Shown here piece by piece: positions 25,573 to 33,774 of a stretch of DNA of 38,653 bases. Source of the DNA: Anaerolineae bacterium (GTDB lineage Bacteria; Chloroflexota; Anaerolineae; Aggregatilineales; Phototrophicaceae); NCBI GenBank assembly GCA_022826865.1, contig JAJDUC010000067.1:1-38653 (forward strand). The letters are read 5' to 3'. The notes beneath the pieces were generated by a model. It did no database searches and was not told where the DNA came from. It saw nothing but the letters and a program-made list of their open reading frames with translations. A program made the translations under genes and the position numbers. Each line of letters opens with the position of its first letter. The stretch's first letter is position 1.

Positions 25573-26502
25573 ATGGAATCAATTGCTACCTTGACAATGA
25601 ATCCCGCCCTGGATATCGGCACGAGCATCGGCTCGGTGGCGCCGGAGATCAAGTTGCGCTGCGCCGCCCCGCGCTTTCATCCCGGCGGAGGCGGCATCAA
25701 CGTATCGCGGGCCATCCACTTCCTCGGCGGGCGGTCCAGCGCTGTTTTCGCCGCCGGCGGCCACACCGGCGCCATGCTCACAAGCCTGCTGGAGGAAGAA
25801 GGCATCGATCATGTTGCCGTGCCTATCGCCGGCATCACACGGGAGAGCGTCACGGTTTTCGAAGAGTCAACTTCTCTGCAGTATCGCTTCACCATGCCCG
25901 GGCCCGAATTGAGCGCGGAAGAATGGATCGCCTGTCTGGAAACGCTTTTCAACCGCAACCCGGCCTACATTGTCGCCAGCGGCAGCCTGCCGGCCGGGGT
26001 TCCGGCGGAATTCTACGGCGAGATCACACGCTATGCGCGCAACCACGGCATCCGCGTTATCCTCGATACCGCCGGCGATCCTCTGAGCCGGGCTGTGGGC
26101 AAAGGCGTGTATATGCTCAAACCGAATCTGCGTGAGTTGGAAGTACTCGCTGGGCAGCAACTCCGCGGCGAGGAAGACATCGAATCTGTCGGCCAGCGTC
26201 TCATTGCGGAAGGACTCGCCGAAGTGATCCTGCTGTCTATGGGCGCGGCCGGCGCGGCCTTGATAACCGGCGATGATTTTAAGCATTTGCGCGCGCCCGT
26301 CGTGCCGATTCGCAGCAAAGTAGGCGCGGGCGACAGCATGGTCGGCGGTATCGCCCTGGCTCTGGCGAGCGGGCGCGAACTGCTTGATGCGGCGCGCTTC
26401 GGCGTCGCCGCCGGCAGCGCCGCCGTCATGACGCCGGGCACCCGACTCTGCCGCCGAGAAGACGCTTTGCGGCTCTACAATGCGATGTCAAAGGCTCTGT
26501 GA
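25573..26502 (+). CDS. pfkB: 6-phosphofructokinase, PfkB family (Pfk-2-like)
   Basis: This is a ribokinase-fold sugar kinase of 309 residues, the same length as E. coli Pfk-2. The blocks KLRCAAPRFHPGGGGINVSR (about 27-46), SGSLPAGVP, LKPNLRELE and VGAGDSMVGG (catalytic Asp254) closely follow Pfk-2. The end GVAAGSAAVMTPGTRLC does as well. The predicted reaction is fructose 6-phosphate plus ATP to fructose 1,6-bisphosphate. A related hexose- or tagatose-phosphate kinase activity cannot be excluded. I prefer ATG 25573 over 25558 because it gives the family-like start MESIATLTMNPALD. It is a stand-alone plus-strand gene. Confidence 0.88.
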   Translation: MESIATLTMNPALDIGTSIGSVAPEIKLRCAAPRFHPGGGGINVSRAIHFLGGRSSAVFAAGGHTGAMLTSLLEEEGIDHVAVPIAGITRESVTVFEESTSLQYRFTMPGPELSAEEWIACLETLFNRNPAYIVASGSLPAGVPAEFYGEITRYARNHGIRVILDTAGDPLSRAVGKGVYMLKPNLRELEVLAGQQLRGEEDIESVGQRLIAEGLAEVILLSMGAAGAALITGDDFKHLRAPVVPIRSKVGAGDSMVGGIALALASGRELLDAARFGVAAGSAAVMTPGTRLCRREDALRLYNAMSKAL

Positions 26503-26580
26503 AGCAGTCCGTATCCCGCATCGGAGATCCCTGTTTCGGCGCTGCCGCAGCTTCGACAGGCATGAAAATGGAGGCAAACA

Positions 26581-26898
26581 ATGAGCAGCATCAAGGCGCG
26601 AAACGTCAATCATCCCGAGCGCCGCGAAAACCTCAAGACCGAGAAGTATCATGTTATCCGCGCCGCCATGCTGGCGACGCTTTCCAATGAGAAATGGATG
26701 GCCTTCGCCGATTTGGAGGCGGGCGTGCGCAGTCGTCTCGTCGAACAAGAAGTTCCGACAGCGCTATTCCCCAAGCCCGGTTCCGTTCGCTGGTATTGCA
26801 AAGCGGTGCAGTTGGATTTGGAAGCGCGCGGAGAAATCGAGCGCCAGCCGAAAAAATCGCCCTTGCATCTGCGTAAATGCCGGATTGACCCGGCTTAA
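26581..26898 (+). CDS. Small conserved protein, DUF6958-like
   Basis: The 105-residue cytoplasmic protein contains a compact pattern I associate with DUF6958: a NVNHPERRENLKTEKYHVIR start, a helical middle, then WYCKAVQLDLEARGEIER, and a basic tail with LHLRKCR. The layout suggests a winged-helix fold, but no function is known to me. GGAGG lies 6 bp before the ATG, a strong site. The stop codon overlaps the stop of the convergent phospholipase D-like gene: the palindrome TTAA at 26895-26898 ends both genes. Confidence 0.72.
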   Translation: MSSIKARNVNHPERRENLKTEKYHVIRAAMLATLSNEKWMAFADLEAGVRSRLVEQEVPTALFPKPGSVRWYCKAVQLDLEARGEIERQPKKSPLHLRKCRIDPA

Positions 26899-28094
26899 TC
26901 GCAGGCGATTTCTTCCGGCGCCAATTCCTCCGCGCCGTCCCAGATCCGGCGCCACTCGTCAAGATATGCAGCCGCGACCGTTGCATCGCGGATGATCACG
27001 ATGTTTTCATCATTGCTCTTGGTCGCGCTCCGCGAAAAGTTGAAAGAGCCGGTGATCACGGTGTCGTCGTCAATAATGATGACTTTGTGATGCAGCAGGT
27101 AGCGATTGCCGTCCTGGCGAACGAGCGCCCCGGCGCAATGCAGCGCCGGCATTTGGCTCCAGCTTGCTTTGCTGTTGCGCTCCTCGAAGATGCCCGCTAC
27201 CGTCACGGCCGGGTTAGCGGCCTGATTCAGCATCGCCTGCGCCAGCTCTTCCAGAGAAAACACGAAAACCATAAAACGTATTGAACGTTCTGCCCGCGCG
27301 ATCTCCGCCGCAATTGCGCCGATTTCGTCGCCTTCCGGCGCGAATAAAATGCTGACTGACCCGTCTCCAAATGCAAACGCGATGATGCCGTCATCGCGCG
27401 AGCGCGCGCCAAATTCGCCCCGATTAAACATCTCATCAAATTCCTGGCGGTAGGCGCTGGCGGCATCCGCGCTTTCCAGGACGAAGGCGTTGTTGTTGTT
27501 GCGATAACTGCCGTTGACCGTGTAATTCCAGGAGCCGGTCCAGACAGCGCTTTCATCAATGATCAGGAACTTGTTGTGCATCAACGCGCTGCGTCCGTCG
27601 TCAACCACGCCGATGCCCTCGTCCCGCAATTGCCGCAGTTGAGGGTCCCGCTCGTCCTCCAGCCCGTGCGCGTTGTCGGTCACGATCCGCACTGCCAGGC
27701 CGCGCTCATGCGCGTCGCGAATCGCGTCGACAACGACATCGCTGTTGAGCTCGAAGGCGGCGATATCAAGCGAATGCCGCGCATCGGCGATAGCGGCGGC
27801 CAGGGCGGCATCCATGCCGTTCTTGTATTCCGCGCGCCCGACCGTCGCGTCCGGCTCGTTGAAATAGAGTCGCCAGTTTTCGCCATGGTAGACCCGCCCA
27901 AAAGGAAAGCGCTCTTCTACAATCGCCGGAGGGGCTGCTGTGCCGTCCTGTTGCCCCGCCTCCTGGCTTTGCGCGCCGCTTCCCCAGGCAAATGCTTGCA
28001 GCAGGAAGGCAAATACAATTGCGAATGGGACGCCGGCCGAAAGCAGCCAGCGCGCCAGCCGGCGCCTGCGGTCGATATGTGTGGGCGCGAGCAT
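26895..28094 (-). CDS. Membrane-anchored phospholipase D-like protein
   Basis: The 399 residues include a basic N-terminus, a hydrophobic segment at about 15-38 that is either a signal anchor or signal peptide, then two HKD half-sites: HNKFLIID (His173, Lys175, Asp180) and HHKVIIID (His335, Lys337, Asp342). Each is followed by TGSxN, as in the PLD superfamily. One-chain, two-HKD proteins include phospholipases, cardiolipin synthases and nucleases. The export signal argues for a surface or extracellular phosphodiesterase. A well-formed promoter lies upstream. The spacing of GAGGAG to the ATG is short. Confidence 0.85.
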   Translation of the reverse strand: MLAPTHIDRRRRLARWLLSAGVPFAIVFAFLLQAFAWGSGAQSQEAGQQDGTAAPPAIVEERFPFGRVYHGENWRLYFNEPDATVGRAEYKNGMDAALAAAIADARHSLDIAAFELNSDVVVDAIRDAHERGLAVRIVTDNAHGLEDERDPQLRQLRDEGIGVVDDGRSALMHNKFLIIDESAVWTGSWNYTVNGSYRNNNNAFVLESADAASAYRQEFDEMFNRGEFGARSRDDGIIAFAFGDGSVSILFAPEGDEIGAIAAEIARAERSIRFMVFVFSLEELAQAMLNQAANPAVTVAGIFEERNSKASWSQMPALHCAGALVRQDGNRYLLHHKVIIIDDDTVITGSFNFSRSATKSNDENIVIIRDATVAAAYLDEWRRIWDGAEELAPEEIACD

Positions 28095-28128
28095 GTCTCC
28101 TCAATACGAACGTTTGTGCTAAGCGTTC

Positions 28129-28157
28129 ATTATAACGTGTCATTTTCTGCTTGGCAA
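28129..28157 (-). promoter_or_regulatory. Promoter of the phospholipase D-like gene
   Basis: On the minus strand TTGCCA (28157-28152, 5 of 6), a 17-bp spacer and TATAAT (28134-28129, 6 of 6) give a near-consensus promoter. Its expected start site is about 25-30 bp before the start codon. It is the best sigma-70 match I found in the window. Confidence 0.65.
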
Positions 28158-28172
28158 TCGTTTGGCGCTTTG

Positions 28173-28326
28173 GGTAATGTATCAATTTCGGTTGAAATAG
28201 TCTGGTAGGGGCGATCCGGTGGATCGCCCGATGGGTACGAACAGTATCGAAATTGGGCGACTCACCGAGTCGCCCCTACCAAATCGTCGGTATTTGAGGA
28301 AATTCAACCGACTCTGATACACCACC
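28173..28326. mobile_element. MITE-like element B1 with 9-bp target duplication
   Basis: The 154-bp non-coding element is bounded by imperfect inverted termini. The left end starts GGTAATGTATC and the right end is GATACACCACC, extending inward to about 26 bp. Inside are two hairpins, GGGCGATCC/GGATCGCCC and GGGCGACTC/GAGTCGCCC. The 9-mer GGCGCTTTG is present immediately on both sides (28164-28172 and 28327-28335), as expected for a transposition footprint. It has no transposase, so an unknown transposase must have acted in trans. Confidence 0.82.
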
Positions 28327-28379
28327 GGCGCTTTGGGAGTGGTAAATCGTGGACTCAGTTCACACATGATCGTGTGTGC

Positions 28380-28557
28380 GGGCGAGCCGGTGGCTCGCTC
28401 ATTGGTTTCCAAGTTGTTGGAAATGGGCGTCTCGTGAGACGCCCGTTGAAAATGGCCTACAAATTGTGGGCGTTTCAGCGAAACGCCCCTACAGATTACG
28501 CAATATGAGCAAGAATTGTCATTTGTCAGCGTAATTTCAGTTTGATGCGTTTGCTCT
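28380..28557 (+). repeat. Type-A hairpin repeat, copy A2, with an adjoining half-element
   Basis: The A-type hairpins are GGGCGTCTC/GAGACGCCC at 28425-28444 and GGGCGTTTC/GAAACGCCC at 28468-28488. The right flank stays similar to copy A1 to about 28557. The left TAGGG end is degraded (AAATGGGCG). Just before it, at 28380-28400, stands a lone GGGCGAGCC-GGT-GGCTCGCTC hairpin, like half of a type-B core. Together with B1 this makes the whole 28095-28642 gap repeat-derived except for the two promoters. Confidence 0.75.
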
Positions 28558-28577
28558 GGCGGTAAAACAGAACGCTG

Positions 28578-28606
28578 TTAAACGATCTGCCGCGCCGTGC
28601 TATAAT
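28578..28606 (+). promoter_or_regulatory. Candidate promoter of the ABC-F gene
   Basis: A perfect TATAAT at 28601-28606 lies 37 bp before the chosen ATG. The -35 at 17 bp (TTAAAC, 28578-28583) is weak, 3 of 6. It sits directly downstream of repeat A2, so the repeat may bound the leader. Confidence 0.45.
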
Positions 28607-28642
28607 GCCGCCGTTTGTCCAGGCGGCGCGTTGACGATCCCT

Positions 28643-30556
28643 ATGTCCCTACTCATAGCCCGCAATCTGAGCAAGTTTCACGGCGCTGACGAGATTTTCA
28701 GCGGCCTGAATGTCGACATAGCGGCCGGCGCGCGTATCGCCCTGGTCGGGCCCAATGGCGCCGGCAAGACGACCTTGATCAACGTGCTGGCCGGCATCGA
28801 TTTGCCCACGGCCGGTAGCGTCAGTTCTGCGCGCGGCTTGCGGCTGTCCTTCTTGCCGCAGCGCCCCGAACTGGTTGGCGGCCACAGCCTCTGGCAGGAG
28901 CAGCTAAAGGCCTTTGGCGCCTTGCGCGATATGGAAGCGCAACTGGCTGAACTTGAGCGGACCTTGGGCGATGCCGAGCGCTTTGAGGCTGCGCTTGAAC
29001 GCTACGGCCCCTTGCAGGCGGAATTTGAGCGGCTCGGCGGCTACAACTATGAAACGCGGATCAAGATGGTGCTCAGCGGGCTGGGCTTCACAGCGGACGA
29101 GTACGACCGTCCGCTGCCGGAACTTTCCGGCGGGCAGAAGACACGGGCCCTCCTTGCGCGTAATCTCCTGGAAGAACCGGATCTGCTCGTTCTGGATGAG
29201 CCGACAAATCACCTGGATATCAGCGCGGTCGAGTGGCTGGAGAAGCATCTGGCGTCTTTTTCCGGCGCCGTTTTAGCCGTCAGCCACGATCGCTACTTTA
29301 TTGATCATTTCGCGCGAACGGTATGGGAAATCGAGCATTGCCGACTCCAAACATATCGCGGCAACTATAGCCAATACGTCCGGCAGCGCGACCACGTGCG
29401 GGAAACGATTCAACAGCAATATGAGCAGCAGCAGCAATTCATCAAGAAGGAGAGGGATTACATCCGCCGCCACATGGGCAGTCGCTGGACGGCGCAGGCC
29501 AAGGGCCGCCAAAAGAAACTCGAAACCATGAAGAAACGCGGCGCCATTATCGAGAGCGGTCCCCGCATGCGGCGCAAGATGTTCGTAGATATGGGCGATA
29601 TCAGCCGCAGCGGCGACGAGGTGATAGTGGCGCGTGAATTAAAAATCGGCTACGACAGCGCGAGCCCGCTCTTAAAACTGCCGGATATCTTGGTCTTGCG
29701 CGGCGAGACCGTGGCGATCGTCGGTCCCAACGGCGTCGGCAAATCGACTCTGCTGAAGACGCTGAGCGGCGATCTACCGGCGCTGGCCGGTGAATTGCGC
29801 CTCGGCGCCCAAGTGACGGCCGGTTATTTTGCCCAAGCGCATGAAGGCCTGGCCGCCGAAAAGACGCTGGTCGACGAAATCCTGGATGTTAAGCTGATGC
29901 CACTGTCACAGGCCCGTGATTGGCTCGGGCGCTTCCTCTTTAGCGGGGACGATGTCTTCCGGCCGGTTTCCTCCCTGTCTGGCGGCGAACGCGGCCGCCT
30001 GGCGCTGGCGAAGTTGGCTTTGCGCGGCGCCAACCTGCTGCTGCTTGATGAGCCGACAAACCATCTCGATGTCGATAGCCAGGAAGTTTTGCAGGCCGTG
30101 CTCGCCGGCTTCAGCGGCACGATCCTGCTGGCCAGCCACGATCGGTATTTGATTGACGCGCTGGCGACGCAGGTCTGGGAAATCTCCCCCGGCCAGCTGT
30201 CAATTTGTGATGGCGGCTATCAGCGATATCTGCGCGAACGCAACCGTCGCCTGGCCGCGCCGGCGGTCAAGAGCGCGCATGAGCCCGATGAAGCCAACAG
30301 GCAAAGGCGGAAAGGGCCGGCCCGCTACCGGGAAAAGAAACGAGGTTTGAGCCCCTACGAGGTGGCGCGGCGAACAGCCGAACTGGAGGCAAGAATCCAG
30401 GCATTGGAGGCGGACATTAGCGAAATCAGCGCGCAGTTGGATGGCGCCAGTTTGGCCGGGGATGCCGGCAAGGTTCGCGTCCTCGGCGAAGCATATTCAC
30501 GCGCCGAAAGCGACTTGGAAGCGGCCCTGGAAGAGTGGGGCGGCTTTCTGGATTAG
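28643..30556 (+). CDS. ABC-F family ATPase (ribosome-associated type)
   Basis: This is a cytoplasmic protein of 637 residues with two ABC domains in one chain and no membrane part. Domain 1 has Walker A GPNGAGKTT (36-44), LSGGQ (161-165) and LDEPTNHLD (about 184-192). An interdomain linker rich in Gln and basic residues follows. Domain 2 repeats GPNGVGKST, LSGGERGR and LDEPTNHLD. A charged C-terminal coiled coil (about 560-637) ends it. TNHLD in both domains marks the ABC-F family, which acts on ribosomes (translation factors or antibiotic protection) rather than in transport. I start at ATG 28643; TTG 28631 is an alternative. Confidence 0.9.
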   Translation: MSLLIARNLSKFHGADEIFSGLNVDIAAGARIALVGPNGAGKTTLINVLAGIDLPTAGSVSSARGLRLSFLPQRPELVGGHSLWQEQLKAFGALRDMEAQLAELERTLGDAERFEAALERYGPLQAEFERLGGYNYETRIKMVLSGLGFTADEYDRPLPELSGGQKTRALLARNLLEEPDLLVLDEPTNHLDISAVEWLEKHLASFSGAVLAVSHDRYFIDHFARTVWEIEHCRLQTYRGNYSQYVRQRDHVRETIQQQYEQQQQFIKKERDYIRRHMGSRWTAQAKGRQKKLETMKKRGAIIESGPRMRRKMFVDMGDISRSGDEVIVARELKIGYDSASPLLKLPDILVLRGETVAIVGPNGVGKSTLLKTLSGDLPALAGELRLGAQVTAGYFAQAHEGLAAEKTLVDEILDVKLMPLSQARDWLGRFLFSGDDVFRPVSSLSGGERGRLALAKLALRGANLLLLDEPTNHLDVDSQEVLQAVLAGFSGTILLASHDRYLIDALATQVWEISPGQLSICDGGYQRYLRERNRRLAAPAVKSAHEPDEANRQRRKGPARYREKKRGLSPYEVARRTAELEARIQALEADISEISAQLDGASLAGDAGKVRVLGEAYSRAESDLEAALEEWGGFLD

Positions 30557-30666
30557 GCCGGTTTGGATGTCTTCTGCCGTCTCATTCGAAGGCTAATGGT
30601 GTATTCTGAAGATGCGCCCCCTTTTATTGTGTTGGCTGATGAGCGAAGCAAGCCCGGAGAGACGAC

Positions 30667-31314
30667 GTGGAGATAACCTGGTATGGCTACAGTTGCTTTC
30701 GCATTACCGAGCGCGGCCAGAAATCGATCGTGACGGATCCCTATCACCCGGCCCGGGACCTGGCGGATCTGCGCTTGAAAGCCGACCTGGTCACGGTCAG
30801 TCATAATCGAGAAGACCATCAAGTGGCGCGGATCCGCGACTGCCAATACGTCATCGCCGGCCCGGGCGAATATGAAGTTGGCGGGCTCTTTGTCACCGGC
30901 ATTGCCTTGCACCGGCATGATGAAGCGAATGACGCCGTGCTGGAAAATGTCGCCTGTCATTTTGAATATCCCAACGACCTCAATCTGCTGCACATGGGCC
31001 GGCTGCATCAACTGCCGGATCAGTCCATCATTGAACAGCTTGATGATGTGCACGCGCTGCTATTGCCGATTGGCGGCACAGCGCTCGGCAGCGACCAGTT
31101 GGCGGATCTGATCAGCATGATTGAGCCGAATTATCTTGTGCCGATGCAGCCGCCTGACATCCGCGACAGCGACTTCGCGACCGCCTTGGATGGTTTTTTC
31201 AAGGGCATGGGCGTGGCGCGGGCCGAACCACAAGACACGCTGCGGGTGACCGCGACTGGCCTGCCGGAACAGACACAGGTCGTTCAGTTGCGGTCGCTGA
31301 CCGGTACAGATTAA
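30667..31314 (+). CDS. MBL-fold metallo-hydrolase
   Basis: This is a metallo-beta-lactamase-fold protein of 215 residues, starting MEITWYGYSCFRI, close to the WxGHSxF start of UlaG-like hydrolases. The metal motif is SHNREDH (His46, Asp50, His51), a normal HxxxDH. A possible further ligand lies in GPGEYEVGG. The start is GTG 30667, supported by GGAGA exactly 6 bp upstream. The substrate is unknown. The stop TAA (31312-31314) lies inside the 8-bp target duplication of element B2, so the insertion landed at the very end of the gene without changing the protein. Confidence 0.8.
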   Translation: MEITWYGYSCFRITERGQKSIVTDPYHPARDLADLRLKADLVTVSHNREDHQVARIRDCQYVIAGPGEYEVGGLFVTGIALHRHDEANDAVLENVACHFEYPNDLNLLHMGRLHQLPDQSIIEQLDDVHALLLPIGGTALGSDQLADLISMIEPNYLVPMQPPDIRDSDFATALDGFFKGMGVARAEPQDTLRVTATGLPEQTQVVQLRSLTGTD

Positions 31315-31316
31315 AT

Positions 31317-31469
31317 GGTAGTGTATCCATTTCGGCTGAAATAGCCTGGTAGGGGCGATCCGGTGGATCGCCCGATGCGTAAAACAGGATCGATATCGGG
31401 CGACTCGCCGAGTCGCCCCTACCAAATCGTCCGCATTTGAAGAAATTCAACCGACTTCGATACACTACC
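31317..31469. mobile_element. MITE-like element B2 with 8-bp target duplication
   Basis: The 153-bp element has inverted termini that start GGTAGTGTATC on both sides and match at about 21 of 26 positions. Internal hairpins are GGGCGATCC/GGATCGCCC (31353-31373) and GGGCGACTC/GAGTCGCCC (31398-31418). GATTAAAT occurs directly before (31309-31316) and directly after (31470-31477). The left copy includes the stop codon of the MBL-fold gene. Strong similarity to B1 over its whole length shows one family. No coding capacity is visible. Confidence 0.88.
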
Positions 31470-31552
31470 GATTAAATTGATTCAAACCCAGCGGTCATAA
31501 TTTTGCGGTATAGTTGCGGTATTAGAGCGAGCGACATTGCGAGTGCCGATAC

Positions 31553-31870
31553 ATGCGGAACGGAAACGTCAAACTCTTGATGAGATGGGACATCAAACCC
31601 GGCCTGGACCAGGAATATTTCGAGTTCGTCATGCGCGAGTGGGTGCCCAACACCACCAAACTTGGCTTGACGCCGATTGAAGCCTGGTACAACGTCTACG
31701 CCAGCACCGATATGCCGCGCATCATGGCCGGCGCCATCGCCGCGGATGATGAATCGATGCGCGCGATCATCACCAGCGCCGACTGGGCGGATTTGCAGGA
31801 CAAGCTGATGGAATACGTTGAGAACTACAGCCACAAGATCGTGCGCGTCACCGGCGATTATCAACTCTAG
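31553..31870 (+). CDS. Small dimeric alpha/beta-barrel-like protein
   Basis: The product has 105 residues, no signal peptide and no catalytic motif I can name. The pattern VKLLMRWDIKPGLDQEYFEF followed by a central strand-helix and a final strand IVRVTGDYQL resembles the ferredoxin-like fold of ABM/NIPSNAP-type small proteins, which often dimerise. The assignment is by pattern only. ATG 31553 has a weak ribosome site, and ATG 31580 (MRWDIK) would cut off the first strand. A strong bidirectional terminator follows 36 bp after the stop. Confidence 0.65.
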   Translation: MRNGNVKLLMRWDIKPGLDQEYFEFVMREWVPNTTKLGLTPIEAWYNVYASTDMPRIMAGAIAADDESMRAIITSADWADLQDKLMEYVENYSHKIVRVTGDYQL

Positions 31871-31906
31871 CTTGCATTCGGCCTCGCTTGCCGGGCAGCA
31901 TACATA

Positions 31907-31938
31907 AAAAGGGCGACCCGTCGGGTCGCCCTTTTGTT
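31907..31938. terminator. Bidirectional Rho-independent terminator
   Basis: AAAAGGGCGACCC (31907-31919), loop GTC and GGGTCGCCCTTTT (31923-31935) make a perfect 13-bp stem flanked by A and T runs. It lies between two convergent genes and can stop transcripts from both sides. The GGGCGACCC arm has the same GGGCG-plus-four format as the hairpins of the repeat elements. Confidence 0.88.
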
Positions 31939-31969
31939 TCGCTTGCTATGCTGTCAGAGCGACTTGCGA

Positions 31970-33616
31970 TTAGCCGCCCATGGCTTGGCGCAGCGTATCG
32001 CAGGCCGGGCAGCCGCCGCCCGGGCGCACAATCGCGTAACCCGCTTGCGGGTCGGAGCCCCAATGCGTGGCGTCAACATTCCATACGATGTACATGCGCA
32101 CATAGCCGGAGGCGCGCAGACGATGCACCGCGCCCGCAAGCCAGGCCGCATGTTGCGCGAGGGTAGTGCCGGACGCCCAGGCGAAGCCGCCGGGCAACGC
32201 GCCGATTCCTTCGCCCGTCAGGTAGCCAAGCTCGGTGAAACAGAGAGGCTTGCTGGGGAAGAAGCTGCGGTACAGCTGCATCATCCGCGGCAGATACCAG
32301 GAATAGTGCCCCGAGCTGCCGACCGGCGCGCCGCTGGTCGCGTCAGGCGAGACGATGCCGGCATTGTAATGCACGCCAACACAATCCATGTAATTGGCGG
32401 CGCCGGCCTGCGCCATCTGCCGCAGATAGCAGTCATCATCGCCGCCGCCGGGACCGCAGCCCTGGAAGAAGCCGGTTGGCGCCGGCGCGCCGCTAATCAC
32501 CATCGTGCCCGGGTTGGAGGACTTGATCGCGTTGTAGGCCGCGCTCAGCATTTGCACATAATTCGAGCCGCTGATCTGGCCCGCGGGCCATTCACGATCG
32601 ATATTCATCTCGTTCCAGACTTCAATCGCGTCGGCGCCACCGCGCGCCAGCCCGGAAAGGAAGCTGGCGTAACTCTGATAGAAGCCCGCCGGGTTGCCGG
32701 CAATCTGCCCCTTGTCGCCGATCACGCTCAACAGCACTTTGAAGCCTTGGTTGTGCGCGCTGTCGATAAGGTGCTGGAAGTTGCCCGCCGATTCATTGCC
32801 GTGCCACTTCACCTGGCGCTTGACCCAGGTCATGCGCGCGTTCTTCATGTGCCCGGGATGCGCGAAACTCAAGGCCTGGCCGCCCAGCTCAAAGCCGCTG
32901 GTATTCGTTGTGCTCGGCGGCGGCGGCGCGGCAGGCGGGGGTTGGCTGCCGGACTCCTCCGGCGGTGGTGGCGGCGGAGGCGGCTCCGGAGGTCCTGGAA
33001 CCGTCAAGACCTGGCCCACTTTCAAGACATCCGGGTTGGCGATGCCGTTCATGCGCGCCAACTCAAAGAACGTGGTGTCGAATTGGGCGGCAATTGTGGC
33101 GAGCGAATCGCCGCGCTGCACGGTATAGGACCTGGTGGTGGCTTCGGCTGGCGGCGGCGCAGTGCCCGAAGCCGGCGCGGTCGTTGTCGCGGGCGCCGGC
33201 ACCTGCAGCACCTGCCCGACATGAAGCACATTGGGATCCGCGATCGCGTTCAATTGCGCCAGGACGAGATAGGTCGTATTGAATTTGGCGGCAATGATCG
33301 CCAGGCTTTCGCCCCGCAGCACGATGTAGGAGGCCGTGCCCGTCGGTTGGGTTTCCGCCGGCGGCGCCGGCGCAGCTGGCGCCTGGGGGGCCCCGCCCGG
33401 CGCCGGTATCGTGAGTTGGTTGCCGGCATGAAGGGTATATGGCTCGGTGAGTCCGTTCGCTTGCGCGATCTCCGCGATGCTGCGGCCATATTGCAGCGAG
33501 ACGCGATACAGGGTCTCGCCACGCTGCACTACATGGATCTGCTGTGCTATTACCGCGCTCGCCCCAAGCGACATCAGGGCGCTCACGGTCAATAGTAACA
33601 AAGTTAGACGACGCAT
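31970..33616 (-). CDS. Secreted three-LysM glycoside hydrolase (GH-A clan-like)
   Basis: This exported protein of 548 residues has a signal peptide (about 1-24, cleavage near VIAQ). Three LysM peptidoglycan- or chitin-binding domains follow at about 27-72, 96-141 and 162-208, separated by Pro/Ala/Thr-rich linkers. A run of prolines near 210-235 leads to a catalytic domain. That domain has EVWNEMN with the putative acid/base Glu336 and CFTELGY with the putative nucleophile Glu462, the spacing expected of TIM-barrel retaining glycosidases. The exact family and substrate are not clear. AAGGAG lies just before the ATG. It probably binds and acts at the cell wall. Confidence 0.83.
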   Translation of the reverse strand: MRRLTLLLLTVSALMSLGASAVIAQQIHVVQRGETLYRVSLQYGRSIAEIAQANGLTEPYTLHAGNQLTIPAPGGAPQAPAAPAPPAETQPTGTASYIVLRGESLAIIAAKFNTTYLVLAQLNAIADPNVLHVGQVLQVPAPATTTAPASGTAPPPAEATTRSYTVQRGDSLATIAAQFDTTFFELARMNGIANPDVLKVGQVLTVPGPPEPPPPPPPPEESGSQPPPAAPPPPSTTNTSGFELGGQALSFAHPGHMKNARMTWVKRQVKWHGNESAGNFQHLIDSAHNQGFKVLLSVIGDKGQIAGNPAGFYQSYASFLSGLARGGADAIEVWNEMNIDREWPAGQISGSNYVQMLSAAYNAIKSSNPGTMVISGAPAPTGFFQGCGPGGGDDDCYLRQMAQAGAANYMDCVGVHYNAGIVSPDATSGAPVGSSGHYSWYLPRMMQLYRSFFPSKPLCFTELGYLTGEGIGALPGGFAWASGTTLAQHAAWLAGAVHRLRASGYVRMYIVWNVDATHWGSDPQAGYAIVRPGGGCPACDTLRQAMGG

Positions 33617-33635
33617 GTTTTCTCCTTGCTTGACG

Positions 33636-33658
33636 GTTCATACGACAGGTTAATGAAC
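33636..33658. promoter_or_regulatory. Dyad upstream of the LysM hydrolase (possible operator)
   Basis: GTTCAT (33636-33641) and ATGAAC (33653-33658) are 11 bp apart, 20-42 bp before the start codon of the minus-strand LysM gene. The symmetry suggests a repressor site, but short dyads arise by chance. Confidence 0.22.
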
Positions 33659-33774
33659 TCGCGGTTCAGTCTAGCATGACCGCAGGAAACCTGCTTAAGC
33701 GATGCGCATCATTGTGAATGTAGGTTGGCGCGGGCCCAACGGGGGCAGGCCGCGCTTTGATCGCCCTGGCGCGA

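Noticed and set aside
28106..28119. CGAACGTTTGTGCT upstream of the phospholipase D-like gene looks like a LexA box.
   Set aside because: The second half deviates from the CGAAC-N4-GTTCG consensus, and no SOS gene adjoins. A chance match is likely.
28173..28500. Repeated hairpins as a possible CRISPR array.
   Set aside because: The copies are not regularly spaced, have no unique spacers of constant length and no cas genes are nearby.
31934..33595. A 553-codon plus-strand frame opposite the LysM hydrolase.
   Set aside because: The translation is rich in Arg, Ala and Gly with no motif. The minus-strand gene has a signal peptide, LysM repeats and a ribosome site.
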